Positions 1 to 4,690 of a stretch of DNA of 5,885 nucleotides are shown piece after piece; the stretch's first letter is position 1, and each line of letters starts with the position of its first letter. The position numbers and the translations under genes are program-made. The notes under the pieces are model-generated. The model made no database searches. It was given only the letters and a program-made list of their open reading frames with translations, and had not been told where the DNA came from. The stretch comes from Bacillota bacterium (lineage in GTDB: Bacteria; Bacillota; Clostridia; Clostridiales; Clostridiaceae), in contig JAJYBA010000105.1 of the NCBI GenBank assembly GCA_021779235.1, positions 1 through 5,885 of the forward strand, given 5' to 3'.

Positions 1-609
1 TGGTTTAAAGATAATTTATGTGTATTAGAAAACCAAAATTCAGCCTCCTCAGGTGTGGATGTATATGAGGAGTTAAATAAGGAAGCAGAATCTGTAAAAC
101 CAGGCTCTGAGGGACTTATGTATTTACCTTACCTTATGGGTGAGAGAACTCCACACTTAGACCCTTATGCAAGAGGTGTATTCTTTGGCCTTACTGCAAG
201 ACATAATAAAAATCATATGCTTCGATCTATTATGGAAGGTGTAGGTTATAGCCTTGTGGATTGCATGGATATAATTAACGAAATGGGTATAACAGTTGAT
301 GAAGTAAGGGCTTCAGGTGGTGGCGGCAAAAGTGAAATTTGGAGACAAATCCAAGCAGACATGTTTAACTGCGAAGTTGTTACTATTAACTCTAGCGAAG
401 GACCTGCTCTAGGAGTAGCAATTTTAGCTTTGGTAGGTGTAGGCGTTTACTCATCCGTAATAGAGGCTTGTGATACTATTATTCATAATGTTACTTCACA
501 AAATCCAATTAATGAAAATAGTGTATTATACAGTAAATATCATGATATTTATAAACGAATATATACAGCTTTAAAACCTGAATTTATTAATTTAAATGAT
601 TTAGCTTAG
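1..609 (+). CDS. xylB: Xylulokinase, C-terminal part (5' end outside window)
   Basis: This is the last 202 codons of an FGGY-family sugar kinase. The frame is open from base 1, so the GTG at 55 is an internal valine and not a start. Xylulokinase phosphorylates D-xylulose with ATP in the cytosol, feeding xylose into the pentose phosphate pathway. The visible part is the C-terminal actin-like ATP-binding domain. Residues 41-59 carry YLPYLMGERTPHLDPYARG, a hallmark of XylB among FGGY kinases. Residues 79-96 resemble the EGV.Y.L.D family signature. Residues 105-111 (SGGGGKS), followed by WRQIQAD, form the adenosine-binding region, and residues 133-148 hold the conserved EGPALG helix. Full-length family members are about 500 residues, so roughly 60% lies upstream. 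The gene ends in TAG and is followed closely by a terminator, so it is probably last in its transcription unit. Another FGGY kinase is possible, but the motifs favour xylulokinase. Confidence 0.9.
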   Translation, partial: WFKDNLCVLENQNSASSGVDVYEELNKEAESVKPGSEGLMYLPYLMGERTPHLDPYARGVFFGLTARHNKNHMLRSIMEGVGYSLVDCMDIINEMGITVDEVRASGGGGKSEIWRQIQADMFNCEVVTINSSEGPALGVAILALVGVGVYSSVIEACDTIIHNVTSQNPINENSVLYSKYHDIYKRIYTALKPEFINLNDLA

Positions 610-645
610 AAATTATTATTTCTATATCCAAAATTTATATATTAG

Positions 646-690
646 AATGCGCAAACTTACTATAAAGATGAGTTTGCGCATTTTATTTAT
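646..690 (+). terminator. Rho-independent terminator after xylB
   Basis: Bases 646-657 (AATGCGCAAACT) pair perfectly with 671-682 (AGTTTGCGCATT), giving a 12-bp stem with a 13-base loop. The stem runs into a T-rich tail (TTTTATTTAT). It lies 37 bases after the xylB stop codon and ends that transcript. Confidence 0.88.
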
Positions 691-971
691 GCAGTTTTAA
701 TAGTCCCCTGCTAATATTTTATACTGTGCCATAATATTTTTGTAAATATTCAGCTACAATTTTAAGCATCCATGAAGGTTCGGCATTTAGGATGTTCTGA
801 TAGTAGAGCATTTGTTAACAGACTCATTATATACTATCTGTCACACTCCTATATGCTTTCACCTTCACGACTATGATTTATCTTTCTAACTATTAAGCTA
901 TAAAAAACACTCTAACTTAAAATATTATATGCATCTGACAGTAAGGTGTTAATATTAAATTTATGCACACT
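691..971. other. Degenerate intergenic stretch without an intact gene
   Basis: No open frame longer than about 30 codons with a plausible start is visible on either strand. The only protein-like signal is the short minus-strand tail at 719-811, listed separately. The rest is AT-rich with frequent stops in all frames. Together with the transposase remnant next to it, this looks like worn insertion and deletion debris between xylB and the alaX gene. Confidence 0.6.
719..811 (-). pseudogene. Possible orphan C-terminal gene fragment, unrecognised
   Basis: Reading leftwards from the ATG at 811-809 gives 30 residues ending at a TAA at 721-719. The end reads PSWMLKIVAEYLQKYYGTV, which has the composition of an amphipathic protein helix rather than random translated spacer. 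An in-frame TAA lies two codons upstream of the ATG, and no Shine-Dalgarno sequence precedes it, so it is not a convincing complete gene. It may be the tail of a gene destroyed by the nearby insertion-sequence rearrangements. I do not recognise the family, and chance remains a real possibility at this length. Confidence 0.22.
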
Positions 972-994
972 AAAAAGAGGTATGATACCTCTTT
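972..994 (-). terminator. Hairpin terminator on the minus strand, beyond the transposase remnant
   Basis: Bases 974-994 form a perfect palindrome with 10-bp arms around one central base (AAAGAGGTA and TACCTCTTT at the two ends). On the minus strand the hairpin runs straight into a T tract (plus-strand A run 972-976). The plus-strand side is followed by TTTAAGC, which makes a poor terminator. It lies about 20 bases past the point where transposase similarity stops. Confidence 0.6.
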
Positions 995-1015
995 AAGCGG
1001 AGCTTCTGAAAGTTC

Positions 1016-1584
1016 TGAGATTTTTTGTTTTACCTTAGCCATACGTAAATCACGCTCCAAACCGTTATTTTCAAAAGGTATATCAGAATCATATATGAAA
1101 TCAAAAATTTATTCTTTATATCCACTTAATCTATTAAGCAAATTAAGACTTATACTTTTCCTTACCTTCTTTTTAGAGTATAATTCAATATTTTTAGCAT
1201 AGTCTTCATTAAAACCAGCTTTAAGTATTTTATCATACTTTATTTCAAAATCTTCGATTTTATGAAAAGGTAAAGGAGCATCATTTAGGCACAATGTTTA
1301 TCCTTCATGACCTTCTGACCGCCAGGTTTTTTACCTGATTTTGTTCTTAAGCTTTTGGTTTTCTTTTTTAACCCATCTGACGATTGAGGTTTGCTACTGT
1401 TGTTACTATTATTATTCACTTGGCTTTCTAATGATTTTACACACTCGTTTAGAGCCTTATTATCTTTAGAGAGTGTTTCTGCTTGTGAATTTAGTGCTTT
1501 AATTTTGTTTGATAATTCTTTAATAACACCTATAACTTGAGAAATACCTTGATTGTAAATCTCAATAATTTGGCCTTCACTCAC
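1016..1584 (-). pseudogene. IS66-family transposase (TnpC type), decayed and internally deleted
   Basis: This is the remains of the DDE transposase of an IS66-type element, normally about 500 residues. The N-terminal piece starts at GTG 1584-1582. It is preceded by AAGGTGGTGA at 1599-1590, which matches the ideal ribosome-binding site in 9 of 10 bases with a 5-base spacer, so the GTG at 1596 lies inside the site and is not the start. The piece contains a coiled coil, then the family block NSNNSSKPQSSDG, then a basic run ending KKPGGQ. There a base is missing from a G run near 1311-1312. The other frame continues with GHEG, a TAA at 1300-1298, and TLCLNDAP. Similarity then jumps to the C-terminal region (FEIKYDKILKAGF, SLNLLNRLSGYKE), so the central catalytic domain is deleted near 1275. 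A second in-frame stop lies at 1111-1109. It is followed by PFENNGLERDLRMAKVKQKIS, the conserved block near the end of IS66 transposases. Similarity ends near 1016. It cannot encode an active enzyme. Confidence 0.88.
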
Positions 1585-1589
1585 GATGG

Positions 1590-1599
1590 TCACCACCTT
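1590..1599 (-). promoter_or_regulatory. Ribosome-binding site of the decayed IS66 transposase
   Basis: On the minus strand the bases read AAGGTGGTGA, one mismatch from AAGGAGGTGA. The site lies five bases before the GTG at 1584, which decides the original start. It now serves a broken gene. Confidence 0.6.
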
Positions 1600-1672
1600 A
1601 TCATTAGTTTTTGCAAGACAGGCTTTATGACATTAAAAATAATGATAAATGGAAGGGATATTTTTAACAAAT

Positions 1673-1680
1673 TAATAACA
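1673..1680 (+). repeat. Left copy of the 8-bp direct repeat (putative target-site duplication)
   Basis: TAATAACA directly abuts the left end of the fold-back element and is identical to 1990-1997. The sequence is AT-rich, so chance is not excluded, but its placement exactly outside the inverted-repeat ends favours a target duplication. Confidence 0.55.
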
Positions 1681-1989
1681 AGATTAAATCATAAAAAATA
1701 TTGAGTTACTAGACTTATGAAATTTATCTGGAATGGCTTGCAATAAGGAGTGAAGAAACTATTTAAATTTAATTTAGAAATTCTTCTTTTGAGCAGGTAA
1801 AATTTTCGTAAGCCTGCTAGGAAGGCAGGCTAGCGAACCTGAGGCAGGACGCCGAATGTGAGCGTTAGAAAATATTAACTGGTCAAAAGATTAGAATTTG
1901 TTAATTAAATTTCTTGTTTCAAACTCTTATGCAAGTAATGAAAGATAAATTTTATAAGTCATGCGTACATTAATTTTGTGGTTTAATCA
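1681..1989. mobile_element. Fold-back (MITE-like) non-coding element, 309 bp
   Basis: The whole stretch is one imperfect inverted repeat. The left arm, 1681-1807, pairs with the right arm, 1868-1989, at roughly three quarters identity with small bulges. The best blocks are 1712-1742 against 1930-1960 (25 of 31 by eye), 1765-1784 against 1893-1912 (18 of 20), and 1785-1807 against 1868-1890 (20 of 23). The outer ends read AGATTAAATCA and, in reverse complement from the right, TGATTAAACCA. Directly outside lies TAATAACA on both sides (1673-1680 and 1990-1997), as expected of an 8-bp target duplication. No protein is encoded. The structure fits a non-autonomous element moved by a transposase elsewhere, or a long-hairpin RNA locus. 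The decayed IS66 next door also belongs to a family that makes 8-bp duplications, but I see no shared ends. The family is not recognised. Confidence 0.72.
1807..1868. other. GC-rich structured core of the fold-back element (possible RNA domain)
   Basis: This is the loop region of the long hairpin and is far richer in G and C than its surroundings. Two local hairpins are visible. In the first, AGCCTGC (1811-1817) pairs with GCAGGCT (1825-1831) over a 7-base loop. In the second, GCG (1833-1835) and CCTG (1838-1841) pair with CAGG (1845-1848) and CGC (1850-1852). A variant fold lets TAAGC (1809-1813) pair with GC-TTA (1862-1867) as an extension of the arm stem, in competition with part of the first hairpin. 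GCAGG occurs three times (1793, 1825 and 1844), so CCTG/CCTGC segments have alternative partners. It looks like selected RNA or single-strand DNA structure. I cannot match it to a named family from memory. Confidence 0.45.
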
Positions 1990-1997
1990 TAATAACA
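1990..1997 (+). repeat. Right copy of the 8-bp direct repeat (putative target-site duplication)
   Basis: TAATAACA directly abuts the right end of the fold-back element and is identical to 1673-1680. The next base on each side differs (A at 1681 against G at 1998; T at 1672 against A at 1989), so the shared tract is exactly 8 bases. Confidence 0.55.
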
Positions 1998-2021
1998 GTA
2001 AATTTAAATAATTTTAATAGC

Positions 2022-2050
2022 TGAACAGTTTCATATTTTTATGGTAAAAT
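2022..2050 (+). promoter_or_regulatory. Probable sigma-A promoter for the alanyl-tRNA editing gene
   Basis: TGAACA (2022-2027) stands 17 bases before TAAAAT (2045-2050), a -10 with one mismatch to consensus. A TGG just before it (2042-2044) supplies an extended -10 TGn motif. The -35 is weak, matching 4 of 6. Transcription would start near 2057, leaving a leader of about 117 bases in which I see no T-box or riboswitch consensus. The promoter begins about 25 bases beyond the right repeat of the fold-back element. Confidence 0.5.
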
Positions 2051-2155
2051 ATATAGATTAAGCAGAGAAACGTATTTCTGTAGTCTAATTAATTATGTAT
2101 TTAAAATTTTCACAAATTAAAAATACACCATATATTTTAAGCTATCATTGTTAGT

Positions 2156-2163
2156 AAAAGGAG
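2156..2163 (+). promoter_or_regulatory. Ribosome-binding site that sets the TTG start of the alanyl-tRNA editing gene
   Basis: AAAAGGAG ends 10 bases before the TTG at 2174. The ATG at 2164 is too close to the site and lies in a frame that stops quickly, so the TTG is the real start. Confidence 0.7.
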
Positions 2164-2173
2164 ATGTTCAAAT

Positions 2174-3391
2174 TTGGAAAAGTTATATTATGAAAATCCA
2201 TATCAAAAGGAATTTACAGCTGAAGTTATAAATGTAATTGAAAAAGAAAATAAGTATCATGTTGAATTAGATAAAACCTATTTTTACCCTGAAGGTGGTG
2301 GTCAGCCAAGTGATACTGGATACATAAACAGTACTGCAGTAACTTATGTATATGAAGAAGATGAAAAGATATATCACGTAGTTGAAGTAAAACCTTTAAA
2401 AATCCACAAGGTTAAATGTAGTATAGACTGGGACACACGATTTGACTATATGCAGCAACACCTTGGCCAGCATATACTTTCTGCTTGTATTGCTGACTTG
2501 TTTAATGGAACAACCATTGGTTTTCACCTAGGAAAAGATTCTGCAAGTATTGATATCGACAAAGCTATGAATAGTGATGAAATTAAAGCCGCTGAAAAAA
2601 AGGCCAACAAAATAGTTTTAGACAATATTAACGTAGAAGTACTGTATCCAACAAATTCTGAACTAAAAAAATTATCTCTTAAAAAAATCCCAGTGAAAGT
2701 TGGGGAAAAAATTAGGATAGTTAAAATAGCTGATGTGGATGTAAACCCTTGCTGTGGCATACACCCTCGTTCTACTATTGAGGTGCAATTGATTAAGATT
2801 ACAAAGGTTGAGAAATATAAGAGTGGAATAAGGATTGAATTTATGTGTGGAGCAAGGGCAGTTTCTGATTATGCAACAAAACATGATGCCGTAGAAAAAA
2901 TGTCTAAACTTTTATCATGCAATAATGCTGCAGTTTTATCCGAAGTAGAACGTCTTTCTGGTGAACTTAATAAGGCACTTATGGAAAAAAGAGCACTAAA
3001 GGCTGAGATTGCTGAGTATGAAGTTCAAAACATGTTAGCTGAGGCGGGAAAAATAGAAGATATTAAGGTGCTAAAATGCATTTATGATAATGGTGATTTA
3101 AAATACGCTAATACCTTAGCAACAAAATTAGTATCTTCTCCAAAGGTTATAGTTTTATTTGGAGTAAAATCTGAGGATAAAGCAAATCTTTTATTTATGT
3201 GTTCAAAGGATTTAAAGATCGTTAGCATGGACTCCCTTTTAAAAGATGCCATAACCCTAATAGATGGCAAAGGTGGTGGAAGTGCCTTTTCTGCACAAGG
3301 TGGAGGAAAGAATAATAATAATTTAGATTCCTCACTAGATTATGCTTATAGCAAAATTAAAGATCAAATAATCTCTAGCTCTAAACTTTAA
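2174..3391 (+). CDS. Alanyl-tRNA editing protein, long AlaX type (DHHA1 domain)
   Basis: This 405-residue protein resembles the editing half of alanyl-tRNA synthetase without the catalytic core. Such free-standing proteins hydrolyse mischarged Ser-tRNA(Ala), and in some cases Gly-tRNA(Ala), in the cytosol and so protect translation fidelity. Residues 1-90 form the beta-barrel domain with the signature YFYPEGGGQPSDTG (37-49 region). The zinc-binding editing site is visible as HLGQH (H96, H100) and CCGIH (C193, H197). Residues 255-290 form a coiled-coil linker. The C-terminal DHHA1 domain ends in GKGGGSAFSAQGGG (365-378), the glycine-rich tRNA-elbow-binding loop. The length fits the long AlaX class. 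The start is TTG, chosen because AAAAGGAG lies 10 bases upstream. The gene appears to be transcribed alone from its own promoter and ends in a strong hairpin. All expected metal ligands are present, so it is probably active. The exact amino acid specificity cannot be read from the sequence. Confidence 0.92.
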   Translation: MEKLYYENPYQKEFTAEVINVIEKENKYHVELDKTYFYPEGGGQPSDTGYINSTAVTYVYEEDEKIYHVVEVKPLKIHKVKCSIDWDTRFDYMQQHLGQHILSACIADLFNGTTIGFHLGKDSASIDIDKAMNSDEIKAAEKKANKIVLDNINVEVLYPTNSELKKLSLKKIPVKVGEKIRIVKIADVDVNPCCGIHPRSTIEVQLIKITKVEKYKSGIRIEFMCGARAVSDYATKHDAVEKMSKLLSCNNAAVLSEVERLSGELNKALMEKRALKAEIAEYEVQNMLAEAGKIEDIKVLKCIYDNGDLKYANTLATKLVSSPKVIVLFGVKSEDKANLLFMCSKDLKIVSMDSLLKDAITLIDGKGGGSAFSAQGGGKNNNNLDSSLDYAYSKIKDQIISSSKL

Positions 3392-3449
3392 AAAAGTACT
3401 ATCAAGCTTACTGTATTCAATAAGTCTTGATAGTACTTTTTTATGTTCA
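3391..3449. terminator. Bidirectional terminator between convergent genes
   Basis: Bases 3391-3406 pair perfectly with 3426-3441 in a 16-bp stem (AAAAAGTACTATCAAG and its complement). Four further pairs form between 3407-3410 and 3421-3424 after a one-base bulge, leaving a 10-base loop. A T run on the right serves the plus-strand gene ending at 3391. The A run at the left becomes a T run for the minus-strand operon ending at 3518. The stem starts on the last base of the stop codon of the plus-strand gene. Confidence 0.85.
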
Positions 3450-3517
3450 TGGAATTATGAATGTATTTTTTTAAGACCTGCTTCATTTTTATATTTAAAT
3501 GTCACCTTTTCCTATAT

Positions 3518-4606
3518 CTAAATCCATCTTACCCCTCGAACATTTTTAAACCCTAGGCCAATATCATCCACAAGTGAAATTTTACAATTCTCAAAAATTG
3601 CCCCTCCGTCAATAGGGTCTTCACTACAAAGCACTGGACCATCCAAATCAATTTTTGTTATTATACTTTTTGCACAGGCTAAATGTACTGCTGCTGTTAC
3701 ACTTATCTTGGCTTCTAGCATACATCCAATCATGCATTCCACTCCATAAATTTCAGCCATAGAGCATATCTTTAGTGCATTGTGTAATCCACCAGTTTTC
3801 ATAAGCTTGATATTTACTAAATCTGCTGCCCTAATCTGAAGTATCTTTAAGGCATCTATTGGTGAAAATACACTCTCATCTGCTAAAACAGGAGTATGAA
3901 TGTTATCTGTTACAAATTTTAGCCCTTCTATATCATGAGCAGGTACCGGTTGTTCCACTAATTCAATATTTAAGCCTGTATCCTCCATTTTTCTGAGTGT
4001 GTATACAGCTTGTTTTGGTGACCAACCTTGATTGGCATCTATTCTCAAATTCACATCATAGCCCACGGCTTGCCTTATAGCCTTCATTCTTTCAAGATCT
4101 TTATTTGCATCCATTCCTACCTTAATTTTCAAGGTCTCATAACCTAACTTTATGGCATCTAGACTGTCTATTGCCATCTGCTCAGGCTCGTTTACACTTA
4201 TGGTAATGTCCGTTTGTAGTTCTTTTCTATACCCACCCATTAGCTTATACAGTGGTGCATTATAAAGTTGTCCATATAAATCATATATTGCAATATCTAT
4301 TGCTGCCTTAGCACTTGTATTTTTCACTACTGATTTATCTAGTCTCTTCATTATTTCTTCAAGGTTGTCTATGTCCATACCTATAAGTGTTTTTTTAATA
4401 TGTTCCTCAATGGCACCTATAATAGCTCCTGTAGTATCACCTGTTATTACTCCTGTAGGGGGTGCTTCACCATACCCTTCATTGCCAGTATCCGTAATTA
4501 TTTTCACAATAACATCTTCCACACTAGTTACAGTTCTTAATGCAGTTTTAAAAGGTCTTCTTAAGGGTACAGAAATTCTCCCAATTTTAATATCAACTAT
4601 TTTCAT
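3518..4606 (-). CDS. ykfB: L-Ala-D/L-Glu epimerase (dipeptide epimerase, enolase superfamily)
   Basis: This cytosolic enzyme inverts the alpha carbon of the D-Glu residue in L-Ala-D-Glu, a product of murein peptide breakdown, to give L-Ala-L-Glu. The 362-residue protein aligns almost without gaps to Bacillus subtilis YkfB as I remember it. The N-terminal capping domain carries PFKTALRTV and the GEAPPTGVITGD loop. The barrel holds KIKVG with catalytic Lys160 and Lys162, the metal ligands Asp190 (RIDANQGW), Glu218 (VEQP) and Asp243 (ADES), and the opposite catalytic Lys267 (NIKLMKTGG). Asp320 and Asp322 (IDLDGP) match the pair that binds the substrate amino group. The start is ATG 4606-4604, because AAGGAG (4620-4615) lies 8 bases upstream. 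The GTG at 4615, three codons earlier, begins inside that site and is unlikely. It is the second gene of an operon, 84 bases after the NlpC/P60 peptidase whose product it would use. Other dipeptide epimerases exist, but the specificity residues favour Ala-Glu. Confidence 0.93.
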   Translation of the reverse strand: MKIVDIKIGRISVPLRRPFKTALRTVTSVEDVIVKIITDTGNEGYGEAPPTGVITGDTTGAIIGAIEEHIKKTLIGMDIDNLEEIMKRLDKSVVKNTSAKAAIDIAIYDLYGQLYNAPLYKLMGGYRKELQTDITISVNEPEQMAIDSLDAIKLGYETLKIKVGMDANKDLERMKAIRQAVGYDVNLRIDANQGWSPKQAVYTLRKMEDTGLNIELVEQPVPAHDIEGLKFVTDNIHTPVLADESVFSPIDALKILQIRAADLVNIKLMKTGGLHNALKICSMAEIYGVECMIGCMLEAKISVTAAVHLACAKSIITKIDLDGPVLCSEDPIDGGAIFENCKISLVDDIGLGFKNVRGVRWI

Positions 4607-4614
4607 TTTAGTCA

Positions 4615-4620
4615 CTCCTT
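4615..4620 (-). promoter_or_regulatory. Ribosome-binding site of the dipeptide epimerase gene
   Basis: AAGGAG on the minus strand, continuing as AAGGAGTGA down to 4612, is eight bases from the ATG at 4606. It rules out the upstream GTG at 4615-4613 as the start, since that codon overlaps the site. Confidence 0.75.
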
Positions 4621-4690
4621 AATTAATAGTATCAAAATATGGTGTATATAAGCGCTATCTGCGATTTTTTTCAAGATGCCTTATATAATG

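Noticed and set aside
963..1202. Plus-strand open frame of 79 codons
   Set aside because: It lies antisense to the IS66 transposase remnant, whose minus-strand similarity is clear. It has no ribosome-binding site and no recognisable protein features.
1109..1294. Minus-strand open frame of 61 codons as an independent small gene
   Set aside because: Its sequence is the C-terminal linker of an IS66 transposase and the similarity continues past its stop codon. It is part of the pseudogene and not a separate gene.
1590..1640. Possible tail of the IS66 accessory gene tnpB overlapping the transposase ribosome-binding site (minus strand, ending KPVLQKLMIRW)
   Set aside because: The position is right for the usual tnpB-tnpC order, but only about ten residues look plausible and I could not match them securely. 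The stop within AAGGTGGTGA may be coincidence.
1681..1989. CRISPR array or group II intron as explanation of the repeat structure
   Set aside because: There are no regularly spaced direct repeats, no intron domain V-like sequence and no reverse transcriptase. The organisation is one inverted repeat about a single centre.
2750..2764. CCGIH in place of the CGGTH seen in alanyl-tRNA synthetase, considered as an altered zinc site
   Set aside because: The Cys-x3-His spacing is kept (C193, H197), and as far as I recall CCGTHP-like forms are common in stand-alone AlaX proteins, so nothing suggests loss of function.
2524..2884. Minus-strand open frames within the tRNA editing gene
   Set aside because: They are shadows of the plus-strand gene, which carries a complete set of family motifs.
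4365..4622. Plus-strand open frame of 85 codons
   Set aside because: It is antisense to the N-terminal part of the dipeptide epimerase, which has conserved motifs and its own ribosome-binding site.
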